Assembly (NCBI RefSeq): GCF_002312805.1
Contig: NZ_NMUA01000002.1
Span: 124,001-188,000 of the forward strand
Source: Sphingobium sp. D43FB
GTDB lineage: Bacteria > Pseudomonadota > Alphaproteobacteria > Sphingomonadales > Sphingomonadaceae
Direction of reading: 5' to 3'
Length of the DNA: 64,000 nt
Position numbers and translations under genes: made by a program. The notes under the pieces were generated by a model, which saw nothing but the letters and a program-made list of their open reading frames with translations, had not been told where the DNA came from and did not search any database. Below are positions 44,169 to 53,654 of the stretch, piece by piece. How positions within the stretch are numbered: the first letter of the stretch is position 1; each line of letters starts with the position of its first letter.

Positions 44169-44366
44169 CTTTTATGCTTGCACAGCACATATCGAACATC
44201 GGGCACGCGATATTTATCATGATCGCAAGATGAACCATAGTCCATGTTCACCATCGTCCAATGCTTTCAAATGGCTGACGAACGGGTTCAGACTTGCGAC
44301 ACGCCGAATGGCATAGTCGTACACCATCAGGGCGCAATGTGTGCCCGCATGAAGAAAGTCCGAACC

Positions 44367-45323
44367 ATGTTCAGGAAGATGATGCTGGCGGGGTTGATGA
44401 GCGCGACATTGCTGAGCGGCATCGCGCCTGCCTATGCACAAAGTGAGCCGCGCGACCGTGGCAATCGCAGCGAGCGGATGCAACGGCCTGATCGTGGTGC
44501 GGGCGAACAGCGGGGCAATCGCATGGTTCGGCCGCAAGGCGAGCAATCCTACCGCTGGCAGCAGCGCGGGAATGTAAGCGCGCAAGGGCAACCACAGATA
44601 CAGCGTCCGGCCCAGGCACCAAGGCCCGCCGTCGGGATGGCACCCTATCGCCCCGACATGCGCGATCAGCGCCGTGCCGACCCGCGCGTGCGCGCCACGC
44701 CTGATCGCAACCTGCCCAACCGGGTCGTGACCACACCTGGCCAACGCGACGGATGGCAGGACCGACGCGAGGAACGGCGAGACGATCGCCGGGATGTCCG
44801 CGCAGACCGCCGGGATGGACGGCAGGACTGGCGTAATGATCGACGCGACGATCGCCGTGATGATCGACAGGATCGGCGCGACGACCGCAGGGACGATCGG
44901 CGCGACGACCAGCGGTGGAACAATAACCGTGGCTGGGTAGCGGGCGTCGGCAACAATAATTGGAACAATGGCCGCCGCTATGACGATCGCGCGCGCTGGA
45001 GCAACCAGAGGCGCTGGGACAATGGCTGGCGGCAGGATCGGCGCTATGACTGGAACAGCTATCGCAGCCGCAATGGCAACCAATTCCGCATGGGCCGCTA
45101 TTATGCCCCGCGTGGGTGGGACTATGGCTATCGTCGCTTTTCGGTCGGGATCACCCTGTCCAGCCTGCTCTATGCCAATAATTATTGGCTGAACGATCCC
45201 TATGCCTATCGCCTGCCGCCTGCCTACGGCACGCTGCGCTGGGTCCGCTATTATGACGACGCCATGCTGGTGGATGTTCGCGATGGCTATGTCGTCGATG
45301 TGATCCACGGGTTCTTCTGGTGA
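44367..45323 (+). CDS. RcnB-family periplasmic protein with long Arg/Asp repeat
   Basis: This is a 318-aa exported protein. ATG 44367 gives a good signal peptide (MMLAGLMSATLLSGIAPAYAQ); ATG 44349 is also possible. The central region (about 120-190) is made of RDDRRDDRQD-type repeats. The C-terminal RcnB-like domain ends in LRWVRYYDDAMLVDVRDG and VIHGFFW. RcnB in E. coli affects nickel/cobalt homeostasis; function here is not proven. A strong terminator follows. Confidence 0.85.
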   Translation: MFRKMMLAGLMSATLLSGIAPAYAQSEPRDRGNRSERMQRPDRGAGEQRGNRMVRPQGEQSYRWQQRGNVSAQGQPQIQRPAQAPRPAVGMAPYRPDMRDQRRADPRVRATPDRNLPNRVVTTPGQRDGWQDRREERRDDRRDVRADRRDGRQDWRNDRRDDRRDDRQDRRDDRRDDRRDDQRWNNNRGWVAGVGNNNWNNGRRYDDRARWSNQRRWDNGWRQDRRYDWNSYRSRNGNQFRMGRYYAPRGWDYGYRRFSVGITLSSLLYANNYWLNDPYAYRLPPAYGTLRWVRYYDDAMLVDVRDGYVVDVIHGFFW

Positions 45324-45361
45324 CGTGACGATACTTCCTGAACTGGCCTTCAGGAACCCCT

Positions 45362-45394
45362 GACCCCGGAGCGGCAACGCTTCGGGGTCTTTTC
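45362..45394 (+). terminator. Rho-independent terminator of the first RcnB-like gene
   Basis: GACCCCGGAGCG, loop GCAA, CGCTTCGGGGTC, then TTTT; a 12-bp stem with one mismatch. Confidence 0.92.
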
Positions 45395-45425
45395 ATGCGC
45401 CTGCGGTCTGTGGCAGGAAGCCCCA

Positions 45426-46106
45426 ATGACGGACATAGTGGATGATGGCGGCATTGCCTCCCCTGCGCGCGCACAGATCGGTGCGGGCGTGCGCGCTCGG
45501 CTGGAGCGCAACCCGATGGTCAGCCGCATCGACAGCGACCGGATCGACATCTTCGGACGCCACGGTTTTCTGAGCAGCGCGGAATGTGCGGGTCTCCGCG
45601 CGATCATCGACGCAGGCGCGCAGCCATCGACATTGTTTTCGGGCAGCGCGAATGCGGACTATCGCACCAGCCATAGCTGTAATCTCGACCCCTTCGACGA
45701 CTTGGTCCGAACGGTCAGCGATCGGATCTGCGCCTTGACCGGCTTGCCCGCCGATCATGGCGAAACCTTGCAAGGCCAGCGCTATGCGGCGGGGCAGGAA
45801 TATAAGGTTCATTGCGACTATTTTCCGGTCACCGCCGATTATTGGCAGCGGATGCGCAAGAGCGGCGGACAGCGTAGTTGGACCGCCATGATCTATCTGT
45901 CGGACGTGGAAGCGGGCGGCGAGACGCATTTCCCGCATTGCGAATTCATGGTGCCGCCGGTTGAGGGCATGTTGCTGGCATGGGACAATATGGACCGGAC
46001 AGGCGCGCCCAACGCCATGAGCCTGCACGCCGCGCGTCCCGTGGAAGCTGGCACCAAATATGTCGTGACCAAATGGTTTCGCGAGCATCGCTGGGGCACG
46101 GGATGA
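45426..46106 (+). CDS. 2OG-Fe(II) oxygenase, prolyl 4-hydroxylase type
   Basis: This 226-aa enzyme has the Fe(II)-binding H-x-D (KVHCDYF, about 141-143) and a downstream His (SLHAARPVEAG, about 199) with Lys for 2-oxoglutarate (GTKYVVTKWF). It is probably a cytosolic P4H-like hydroxylase, but the substrate is unknown. ATG 45426 follows AGGAAG by 6 nt. It lies between two RcnB-like genes, each with its own terminator. Confidence 0.88.
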   Translation: MTDIVDDGGIASPARAQIGAGVRARLERNPMVSRIDSDRIDIFGRHGFLSSAECAGLRAIIDAGAQPSTLFSGSANADYRTSHSCNLDPFDDLVRTVSDRICALTGLPADHGETLQGQRYAAGQEYKVHCDYFPVTADYWQRMRKSGGQRSWTAMIYLSDVEAGGETHFPHCEFMVPPVEGMLLAWDNMDRTGAPNAMSLHAARPVEAGTKYVVTKWFREHRWGTG

Positions 46107-46252
46107 CAGTTACAATTTGCGACATAAATGACTGAAAACTGACAGACGCATTCGCGCATCGTTCAGCCGCGGAGCGGCATATCTCTGTGTGTTGGCAGCG
46201 GAACCGGACCTTTTCCTCTCGGTTGAGCCGCCAGACACAATGGAGACGAGAT

Positions 46253-46723
46253 ATGCGTAAACTGATCATCCTGGGCCTGCTGGCCGCAACGGTTGCGCCG
46301 AGCGTTGGATCGGCGCAGTCCGCCCGCGAAGTCCGCCAAAGCCAGCGCGAACTGCGCGAAGAGCAGCGCGATCTGCGCCAGGCGCAGCGCTATGGCGACC
46401 GCCGCGATGTGCGCGATGAACGACGCGACGTGCGCGAGGCGCGCCGCGAAGTACGCGAAGACTGGCGCGACTATCGCCGCAGCCATCGCAGCGTCTATCG
46501 CGCCGGCAACTGGCGCGCCCCCTTCCGCTACAATCAGTGGAATGCAGGCGCGCAGCTTCGCCCGGCCTATTACAACTCGCGCTATTATATCAGCGACCCC
46601 TATCGCTATCGCCTGCCCCGTCCGGGCATGAACCAGCGCTGGGTCCGGCATTATAACGATGTGATGCTGGTGAATGTGCGCAATGGTCGCGTGATCCAGG
46701 TGCATCGCGGCTTCTTCTGGTAA
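46253..46723 (+). CDS. RcnB-family periplasmic protein (second copy)
   Basis: This 156-aa exported protein starts at ATG 46253 (GGAG 7 nt upstream) with signal peptide MRKLIILGLLAATVAPSVGSAQ. A charged R/E/D helix (about 25-75, RELREEQRDLRQ and DERRDVREARRE) is followed by the RcnB-like domain ending in QRWVRHYNDVMLVNVRNG and HRGFFW. It is a shorter paralogue of the protein at 44367-45323. A strong terminator follows. Confidence 0.87.
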   Translation: MRKLIILGLLAATVAPSVGSAQSAREVRQSQRELREEQRDLRQAQRYGDRRDVRDERRDVREARREVREDWRDYRRSHRSVYRAGNWRAPFRYNQWNAGAQLRPAYYNSRYYISDPYRYRLPRPGMNQRWVRHYNDVMLVNVRNGRVIQVHRGFFW

Positions 46724-46742
46724 GAGTCCGCCGACAGGAGAA

Positions 46743-46776
46743 CGGCCCCAACGCACAAGCGTTGGGGCCGTTTCTC
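46743..46776 (+). terminator. Rho-independent terminator of the second RcnB-like gene
   Basis: CGGCCCCAACGC, loop ACAA, GCGTTGGGGCCG, then TTTCTC; a perfect 12-bp stem. Confidence 0.92.
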
Positions 46777-46917
46777 TGGTTTCATCCCTTGGCCGCGCTG
46801 CCCGTTGCCGGGCAGGCGCGGCCGATGGCACGCAGGGCGCGCCATCAGTCCGAAAGGGGGGTGGACTGACCCGCAAACGGCTTGTCCGGGCAAATGTTCC
46901 AGCGCGAAGCGCTGCCT

Positions 46918-48513
46918 TTACGCCGCCAGCGCTTCCGCAATCAGAGCGCGGCTGTTGGCGATGCCGTAAAGCGCGATAAAGCTGCCCATGCGCGGCCCCT
47001 GATCCGCGCCGAGCAGCGTCTGGTAGAGCGCTTTGAACCAGTCGCGCAGTTCAGCGAAACCGAACGCCTCGTCCTTGCCGATGGCATAGACGATATTCTG
47101 GATATCCTCGGCCGATGCGCCTTCCGGCAGCGCGGCAAGTTCCGCATCCAGCCTGCGCAGAGCCGCCGCCTCATGCTCGTCGGGCGCGCGACGTTGCAGC
47201 GTGGGGGCCACGAAATCGCGATGATAGGCCAGAGCATGGCCGATCAGCGCGTCCAATTCCGGGTAGGTTTCCGCATTGGCATCAGCGACGTAATTTTTGA
47301 GATAGGCCCAAACCTGATCGCGGCTGGCATCCCCCATCACGCCGACAAGGTTCAGCAACAGGCCGAAAGTCACTGGCAGCGTGCCGTCCGGCAGCTTGCC
47401 ATCATGCACATGATGGACCGGGTTGCCGAGCTGCTGCTCGATCGCCTGGTTGGCATAATTGCCGCGAAACTGCCAATATTCATCGACCGCGCGCGGGATG
47501 ACGCCCATGTGCAACTGCTTCGCCTTCTTCGGCTCGCGATAGGCATAGAAAGCCAGGCTTTCCTGCGGACCATAGGTCAGCCATTGTTCAAGGCTGAGGC
47601 CATTGCCCTTAGACTTGGAGATTTTCTCGCCCTTTTCGTCGAGGAACATCTCGTAATTGAAGCCTTCGGGCGGCCGTGCGCCGAGCGCGCGGCAGATTTT
47701 GGACGATTGGGTCACCGAATCGATCAGATCCTTGCCCGCCATCTCATAATCGACGCCCAGCGCGACCCAGCGCATCGCCCAGTCGACCTTCCATTGCAGC
47801 TTGGCTGCCCCGGACAGGATCGATTGTTCGATCATCTCGCCCTCATCCTCGAAACGGATGAGGCCAGCGTCGGCGTCGATCACCTCGACCGGCACCTGCA
47901 GGACGATGCCGCTCTTGGGGCTGATCGGCAGCACCGGCGAATAAGTTGCCTGCCGTTCCTTGCGCAGGGTCGGCAGCATGATGTCCATGATGGCCTGATA
48001 ATGGCGCAGGACATTTTTGAGCGCATCGTCGAACGCACCCGCCTGATACCGGTCGGTGGCGGACACGAATTCATAATCGAATCCGAAACGGTCCAGAAAC
48101 TCCCGCAGCATCGCATTATTGTGGTGCGCGAAACTTTCGAACTTTTCGAACGGATCGGGCACCTGTGTCAGCGGCTTGCCCAGATGCTGCGTCAACATCG
48201 CCTGGTTGGGCACATTGTCGGGCACCTTGCGCAGCCCGTCCATATCGTCGCTGAACGCGATCAGCCGGGTCGGCACATCCGACAGCGCATGCCAAGCATT
48301 GCGGACCATGGTGGTGCGCAGCACTTCGTTGAACGTACCGATATGCGGCAGGCCCGATGGACCATAGCCGGTTTCGAACAGGATATGTCCCTTGGCCGGA
48401 ACGCCGCCGTCCGGCCCATGGGGCGGATAGCGTTTGAGCAGCTTGCGCGCTTCTTCATAGGGCCAGGCCTTGGCCGCCTGCGCGGCGGTACGGAGCGTGT
48501 CGGATACGGTCAT
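46918..48513 (-). CDS. lysS: Lysyl-tRNA synthetase, class I
   Basis: This 531-aa enzyme charges tRNA-Lys. It is the class I type, as is usual in alphaproteobacteria and archaea. The HIGH motif is HIGT (57-60) and KMSKS is KISKS (297-301). The C-terminal alpha-helical anticodon-binding part has the family length. No second (class II) gene is in this window. Confidence 0.96.
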   Translation of the reverse strand: MTVSDTLRTAAQAAKAWPYEEARKLLKRYPPHGPDGGVPAKGHILFETGYGPSGLPHIGTFNEVLRTTMVRNAWHALSDVPTRLIAFSDDMDGLRKVPDNVPNQAMLTQHLGKPLTQVPDPFEKFESFAHHNNAMLREFLDRFGFDYEFVSATDRYQAGAFDDALKNVLRHYQAIMDIMLPTLRKERQATYSPVLPISPKSGIVLQVPVEVIDADAGLIRFEDEGEMIEQSILSGAAKLQWKVDWAMRWVALGVDYEMAGKDLIDSVTQSSKICRALGARPPEGFNYEMFLDEKGEKISKSKGNGLSLEQWLTYGPQESLAFYAYREPKKAKQLHMGVIPRAVDEYWQFRGNYANQAIEQQLGNPVHHVHDGKLPDGTLPVTFGLLLNLVGVMGDASRDQVWAYLKNYVADANAETYPELDALIGHALAYHRDFVAPTLQRRAPDEHEAAALRRLDAELAALPEGASAEDIQNIVYAIGKDEAFGFAELRDWFKALYQTLLGADQGPRMGSFIALYGIANSRALIAEALAA

Positions 48514-48640
48514 GCCCGGCCTCTACCGCCCCGCCCCGCGAAAGGGAACGGCTTTTGCTGACAATCCCCGTTAGGAATTGGCCGTCTTTGCCTTTCATTA
48601 ACCTTGAATGTTGATAATGGCTGCGGTGATTGGAGGCGAT

Positions 48641-49003
48641 ATGCAGATCAAGCGCAGCCGTGAGCGCATCTCCGTCGAGATCCCCATCGTCGTCACGACG
48701 GTGCTCGACAGCTTGCGCGGCGTGATCGTCGACTTGAGCGAAGGCGGTGCCCAGGTCGTTGGCTGCACGCTCCCCCCGAAATCCCAGTGCCAGCTCGACT
48801 TGGATGGCTATAGCGTGTTCGGCACCGTTCGCTGGTCCGAAGAGGACCGGATGGGCATTCGCTTTCCCTACGAATTGACCGAGGGGCCGCTGTTCGAAAA
48901 GCTAGAAGCGGTAAAGGCAGCCCGCCGTGCGCCACTCCCCTTTCAACCACGCCCGCAATCCATGGGCATGGGGGGTGGCGGATTTGGCCGCCGTACAGGC
49001 TGA
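48641..49003 (+). CDS. PilZ domain protein
   Basis: This 120-aa PilZ protein starts at ATG 48641, with GGAGG 4 nt upstream. It has RSRERISVEI at the N-terminus and DLSEGGAQVVG (D/NxSxxG motif), the cyclic-di-GMP-binding elements. The C-terminal tail is Gly/Met-rich. It is divergent from lysS and may respond to the GGDEF cyclase. Confidence 0.87.
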   Translation: MQIKRSRERISVEIPIVVTTVLDSLRGVIVDLSEGGAQVVGCTLPPKSQCQLDLDGYSVFGTVRWSEEDRMGIRFPYELTEGPLFEKLEAVKAARRAPLPFQPRPQSMGMGGGGFGRRTG

Positions 49004-49055
49004 AAGCCAACCAAAACAGGTTTTCCTTTTGTTCCTGTTCGCCTAAGCCGGGCAG

Positions 49056-51809
49056 GTGATCGACCCCGCCGACCTTCCCGCCCTTCACGCCAGCCATGGC
49101 GGCATCTGGTTGCGCGATAGCGGCCGCACGCAGGGGCTCGCCAAGGGACGAGCGATCGCCCGCGCGGCCGAAACCCCCGTGCTGCTGCTCAATGCACCTT
49201 TGACCGGCCAGCGGCTCGGCTATCCCGAATTGAACGGCCTCGACCTGCTGGAATTATGGGCTTTTCTCCACCCCGCCCGCTTTCTGGTGCCCACACCCAA
49301 GGGGCTGGCGGCGGCGCTCAATTTGGCGGTTCCGGCCAGCGAAGGCGACATTCCCGGCCTGCTGCAACAAGCGGCACAAGTGATGCTCGATCGGCTGGGA
49401 TCGACCGACTGGACCGAGCGCGAAGGCGGCTGGACCGCAGCGCAATCGCTGCACCGGTTGCGCTGGACCTGGGCACCGCTGGTCGCGCCGCGCATCGCCA
49501 AGCCCAAGGAAGCCGAACGCTGGCTCTTTTCCAAATTGCCCGAATGGGAGGAGGCGCAGCCCCGCCCCGCCCCGCGCACGATCGCGCTGGATGAAGGACA
49601 GGTGCTGGCCCGGCTCGACGCACTGACCGGTGCAGGAGCCGAACCGCGTCCTGGTCAGCGCGCTTATGCCGCCGCCGCCAGCGCTGCCTTCCTGCCGCGT
49701 CGCCATCGCGACCAACCCAATATGCTGCTCGCCGAAGCAGGCACCGGCATCGGCAAGACGCTGGGCTATCTCGCCCCCGCCTCGCTCTGGGCGGGACAGG
49801 CGCAGGGGACGGTGTGGGTGTCGACCTATACCAAGGCGCTGCAGCGCCAACTCGATCGCGAATCGCTGCGCCTCTTTCCCGACCCCGCCATTGCGGCGAA
49901 GCGGGTGGTGGTGCGCAAGGGGCGGGAAAATTATCTTTGCCTGCTCAATCTGGAAGACGCGCTACAGGGCGGCTTTACCGGCCGCGCGGCGATATTGGCA
50001 CAACTGGTCGCGCGCTGGGCAGCGTTCAGCAAGGATGGCGACATGGTCGGCGGCGACCTGCCCGGCTGGTTGCCAACGCTGTTCCGGCGCAATGGATCGA
50101 CCGCGCTGACCGACCGGCGGGGCGAGTGCATCTATGCCGGCTGCCCCCATTATCGCAAATGCTTCATCGAGCGGTCGTCGCGGGCGAGCGCGGATGCGGA
50201 CATCGTTATCGCCAATCATGCGCTGGTCATGATCAACGCCGCGCGCGGGCGGGAAACCGGCCAGCGACCACAGCGAATCATCTTCGACGAGGGCCATCAT
50301 CTATTCGATGCCGCCGATTCGACCTTTTCAGTCGCGCTGTCGGGGCAAGAAGCGATCGAGCTGCGCCGCTGGATCATGGGGCCGGAGGGCGGATCGCGCG
50401 GGCGGCGGCGCGGGCTGGCGGCGCGCCTGTCCGATCTTGCCAGCTATGACGAGGAAGGCGGACAAGCGATCCGCGCAGCGATCGACGCAGCGCAGGCGCT
50501 GCCCGCTGACGAATGGCTCAAGCGCGTCGTCGCAGGCGAACCGTTCGGGGGGCTGGAAGCCTTGCTGACCGCGGTACGCGCCACCGTCTACGCCCGCGCC
50601 GCCGATACGGGCGAGGCGGATGCAGGCTATGGCATGGAAACCGAGCTGGCCGAACCGGACGGCGCACTGGTCGAGGCGGCACAGGAAGCGGCGCTGGCGC
50701 TCGACGCGCTCATCAAGCCATTGGTGCGGCTGGGGCGGCGGCTGGAAGCGGTGATAGAGGATGCGCCCGACTGGCTGGACAGCGCGGCGCGGGCGCGGAT
50801 CGAGGGCGCAGTGGCATCGCTCGGCTGGCGGCGCGACCTGATCGCGGCCTGGCTAGCGCTACTCACGCGCATCGGCGGCCCGGCGGACCCCGACTATGTC
50901 GACTGGCTGGCCGTCGACAGGATCGAGGGGCGCGAGTTCGACATCGGCATCCACCGCCACTGGCTCGACCCCAGCCGTCCGCTCGCCGAAGCTGTGCTGA
51001 AACCGGCGCAGGGGGTGATCGTCACCAGCGCGACTCTCAAAGGCGGCGGCGAATGGAGCAATGCGGAGGGGCGCAGCGGCGCAGTCCACCTGCCCCATGG
51101 TGCCGAGCGGTTCGAGGCAGCCAGCCCCTTCGACTATCCGGGGCGCGCCGAAGTCTTGATCGTCACCGACATCAAACGGGGCGACATCGCCGGGCTCTCC
51201 GGTGCCTATGGCCGCTTGATCGAGGCGGCGAGCGGCGGCACGCTGGGGCTGTTCACCGCGATCCGGCGGCTGCGCGGCGTCCACGCGCGCATTGCCGACC
51301 GGCTGGCGCGCGCGGGCCTTCCGCTTTACGCGCAGCATGTCGACCCGATCGACACCGGCACGCTGGTCGATATCTTCCGCGACGATCCGCGCGCCTCGCT
51401 GCTCGGCACCGATGCCTTGCGCGATGGTGTGGACGTACCGGGCCATTCGCTGCGGCTGGTGGTGATGGAGGGGGTACCCTGGTCCAAGCCTACAGTGCTG
51501 CACGCGGCGCGGCGACTGGCTGGCGGCGGCAATGCCTATGACGACCGGCTGATCCGCGCGCGGCTGGCGCAGGCGTTCGGACGGCTGATCCGCCGGGCCG
51601 AGGACAGGGGCAGTTTCGTGATCCTGTCGGCCGCCATGCCCAGCCGACTATTGAGCGCCTTCCCGCCGGGAACGCCCATCCGTCGCCTGACGCTGGACGA
51701 AGCGATCCTGGCGGTCAACGCCAGTGCGCGCGCGCAAACGCTTGGCGAAGCCGCCGCTTTGGGGCATCAGGGGGCCGAATCCGGCATGCCCCCCCAGGAG
51801 ACAGAATGA
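49056..51809 (+). CDS. XPD/DinG-type ATP-dependent DNA helicase with N-terminal extension
   Basis: This 917-aa SF2 helicase starts at GTG 49056. About 190 residues of unknown function precede the helicase core. Walker A is AGTGIGKT (about 228-235) and motif II is DEGH (411-414). Four Cys (295, 358, 363, 369) fit the iron-sulfur cluster of the XPD/DinG family. The C-terminal domain has SATL and the QAFGRLIRR motif VI. Probable roles are DNA repair or R-loop/secondary-structure removal. The stop overlaps the SixA start (ATGA). Confidence 0.92.
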   Translation: MIDPADLPALHASHGGIWLRDSGRTQGLAKGRAIARAAETPVLLLNAPLTGQRLGYPELNGLDLLELWAFLHPARFLVPTPKGLAAALNLAVPASEGDIPGLLQQAAQVMLDRLGSTDWTEREGGWTAAQSLHRLRWTWAPLVAPRIAKPKEAERWLFSKLPEWEEAQPRPAPRTIALDEGQVLARLDALTGAGAEPRPGQRAYAAAASAAFLPRRHRDQPNMLLAEAGTGIGKTLGYLAPASLWAGQAQGTVWVSTYTKALQRQLDRESLRLFPDPAIAAKRVVVRKGRENYLCLLNLEDALQGGFTGRAAILAQLVARWAAFSKDGDMVGGDLPGWLPTLFRRNGSTALTDRRGECIYAGCPHYRKCFIERSSRASADADIVIANHALVMINAARGRETGQRPQRIIFDEGHHLFDAADSTFSVALSGQEAIELRRWIMGPEGGSRGRRRGLAARLSDLASYDEEGGQAIRAAIDAAQALPADEWLKRVVAGEPFGGLEALLTAVRATVYARAADTGEADAGYGMETELAEPDGALVEAAQEAALALDALIKPLVRLGRRLEAVIEDAPDWLDSAARARIEGAVASLGWRRDLIAAWLALLTRIGGPADPDYVDWLAVDRIEGREFDIGIHRHWLDPSRPLAEAVLKPAQGVIVTSATLKGGGEWSNAEGRSGAVHLPHGAERFEAASPFDYPGRAEVLIVTDIKRGDIAGLSGAYGRLIEAASGGTLGLFTAIRRLRGVHARIADRLARAGLPLYAQHVDPIDTGTLVDIFRDDPRASLLGTDALRDGVDVPGHSLRLVVMEGVPWSKPTVLHAARRLAGGGNAYDDRLIRARLAQAFGRLIRRAEDRGSFVILSAAMPSRLLSAFPPGTPIRRLTLDEAILAVNASARAQTLGEAAALGHQGAESGMPPQETE

Positions 51810-52348
51810 AACGGCTGACCCTGTTGCGCCACGCCAAGTCGGACTGGGACGATCCGGTGGCTCGGGATTTCGACCGGCCGCTGAACCGCCGGGGCGAAAA
51901 GGCTGCCATATTGATGGGCCAGTTCGCCGCGCGCCGCGCCATGCAGTTCGACATGCTGGTCGCCTCGCCTGCTGTGCGGGTCGTGGAGACGCTGGACGTC
52001 TTCTTCACGGGCTATGGTCAGATACTCGACGCGCATTGGGACCGGCGCATCTACCTCGCCTCCTCCCCCATCCTGTTCGACGTCGTCCGCGACCTGCCCG
52101 ACAAGGCCGACAGCGTTTTGATGGCAGGACATAATCCGGGGCTGGAGGAGTTGATCCTCGACCTCGTCCCGGATGACGGCAACAATGACTTGCGCGAGAA
52201 TGTGGAGGCGAAGTTCCCGACCGCCAGCATAGCAGTGCTTGACCTCGCCATCGACCGCTGGTCGCAGGCAAAAGAAGGTGTCGCAACACTAGCCAGCTTC
52301 ACCCGACCGCGCGACCTCGACCCCGCATTGGGGCCAAGTTCGCGGTGA
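51806..52348 (+). CDS. Histidine phosphatase family protein, SixA-like
   Basis: This 180-aa histidine phosphatase has the catalytic RHAK/RHG motif (LLRHAKSDWDD, 7-17) and second His in AGHNPGLEE. SixA-type enzymes dephosphorylate HPt domains or small phospho-substrates. It is coupled to the helicase by a 4-bp overlap and to the GNAT gene by a 4-bp overlap. Confidence 0.92.
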   Translation: MKRLTLLRHAKSDWDDPVARDFDRPLNRRGEKAAILMGQFAARRAMQFDMLVASPAVRVVETLDVFFTGYGQILDAHWDRRIYLASSPILFDVVRDLPDKADSVLMAGHNPGLEELILDLVPDDGNNDLRENVEAKFPTASIAVLDLAIDRWSQAKEGVATLASFTRPRDLDPALGPSSR

Positions 52349-52866
52349 CGCCGATCACGTGGCGCCGGGCGGAGGCACGCGACGCCCCTGCCCTCTCCAT
52401 CTTGGGCGGCGCGACTTTCCTCACAAGCTTTGCCCATGATCATCCGGGCGCGGCGCTGACCGCCCATATCCGCACCGCGCATGGCGAGGCCTATTATGCA
52501 TCAGCGCTCGCCGATCCGGCGCAGACGGTACTGATCGGCGAAACTCCGCTGGGCGCGGCGGTGGGCTATGCGATGATCACCCCGCCCGACCTGCCGATAG
52601 CCACCGACCCGGCGCGTGACGTGGAATTGAAGCGCGTCTACCTGCTGCATGGCTGGCAGGGTGGCGGGCATGGCGATGCGATCATGGCGCTGGTGGTCGA
52701 AGAAGCGCAGCGGCGCGGGGCGCGCCGATTGCTACTTGCCGTCTATCCGCAGAACGAACGCGCACGTCGCTTCTATGCGCGACATGGCTTTGGCGAGATC
52801 GGCGAATTGACCTTCATGGTCGGGGACGTGCCGTTCCGCGACCTCATCTATGCGCGAACGCTATAA
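52345..52866 (+). CDS. GNAT family N-acetyltransferase
   Basis: This 173-aa acetyltransferase starts at GTG 52345 within GTGA of the SixA stop. The acetyl-CoA loop reads LLHGWQGGGHGDAIM (an R/QxxGxG/A-type motif) and NERARRFYARHGFGEIGE is the conserved C-terminal motif. The substrate is unknown. It converges with the merR-type gene, overlapping by 6 bp. Confidence 0.9.
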   Translation: MTPITWRRAEARDAPALSILGGATFLTSFAHDHPGAALTAHIRTAHGEAYYASALADPAQTVLIGETPLGAAVGYAMITPPDLPIATDPARDVELKRVYLLHGWQGGGHGDAIMALVVEEAQRRGARRLLLAVYPQNERARRFYARHGFGEIGELTFMVGDVPFRDLIYARTL

Positions 52867-53199
52867 AGCGATCGCACGCGCCAGCGTAGCACGGATGGTT
52901 TCGAGACGCGTCAGCAGGTCTTCTTCGGCCTGCGGCGGCGAAACCGGAGGAGCAGCACCATTGCCATCCTCCAGCGCCTTTTGCGCACCCTTGACGGTGA
53001 AGCCCTCCACGTTGAGCAGATGGTGAATGCGGCGGGCGAGATCGACGTCGGCGGGGCGGTAATAGCGCCGATTGCCGGAACGTTGCAGCGGTCGCAACTG
53101 CGGAAACCGCGTTTCCCAATAGCGCAAGATATGCTGGGCCAGACCCAGTTCACCGGCCAGTTCGCCGATGGTCAGAAATGCCCCCTCCGTCTTTTTCAT
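52861..53199 (-). CDS. MerR family transcriptional regulator
   Basis: This 112-aa regulator has the MerR winged HTH (FLTIGELAGELGLAQHILRYWE) and a short helical C-terminus. It is the usual last gene of the rpmF-plsX-fabH-ihfA-merR cluster in alphaproteobacteria. Metal-binding Cys are absent. The target is not known. Confidence 0.93.
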   Translation of the reverse strand: MKKTEGAFLTIGELAGELGLAQHILRYWETRFPQLRPLQRSGNRRYYRPADVDLARRIHHLLNVEGFTVKGAQKALEDGNGAAPPVSPPQAEEDLLTRLETIRATLARAIAL

Positions 53200-53287
53200 G
53201 ACAGCGATGTTGCACCCACAGCCGGGCGCGCGTCAACCATGGTAAATGTCGGAGAAAGAAGAAAAAGCCAGCGGGCTATGATGGGAA

Positions 53288-53578
53288 TCAGGCGACCCGG
53301 TCGCGCATCGTCTGGCTGGCGCGAAACGTCAGCACCCGACGCGGCTGGATCGGCACCTCGACTCCGGTCTTGGGGTTGCGACCCATGCGCTGCGTCTTGT
53401 CGCGCAGGACGAAGGTGCCGAAGCTGGAGATCTTCACATTCTCGCCGCGCTCCAGCGCGACCGACATATGATCGAGGATCGATTCGACCAGCGCAGCGGC
53501 TTCCGCCCGCGACAAGCCGACATGGCGGTTGAGGCTTTCCGCCAGATCCGCGCGCGTCAATGTACCCGTGCCGCTCAT
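53288..53578 (-). CDS. ihfA: Integration host factor subunit alpha
   Basis: This 96-aa HU/IHF-family subunit starts at ATG 53578 with GGGGAG upstream. It has the family signature [12 protein letters not shown] in the DNA-binding arm. It works with IHF beta (not in the window) to bend DNA. The in-frame extension to 53803 covers fabH sequence and was rejected. Confidence 0.95.
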   Translation of the reverse strand: MSGTGTLTRADLAESLNRHVGLSRAEAAALVESILDHMSVALERGENVKISSFGTFVLRDKTQRMGRNPKTGVEVPIQPRRVLTFRASQTMRDRVA

Positions 53579-53654
53579 AACCCGTCGCTCCCCGATGACA
53601 GAGCGCCAAATTGACCGATTTATGCCAAATGTGCAAGCATTGCCTGCCGTTACG

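Noticed and set aside
44217-45377. 386-aa Ile/Val/Ala-rich open frame on the minus strand
   Set aside because: Antisense of the Arg/Asp repeats in the RcnB-like gene; the apparent hydrophobicity is an artefact of reverse-complementing those codons.
46882-48561. 559-aa open frame on the plus strand
   Set aside because: Shadow of the class I lysyl-tRNA synthetase gene.
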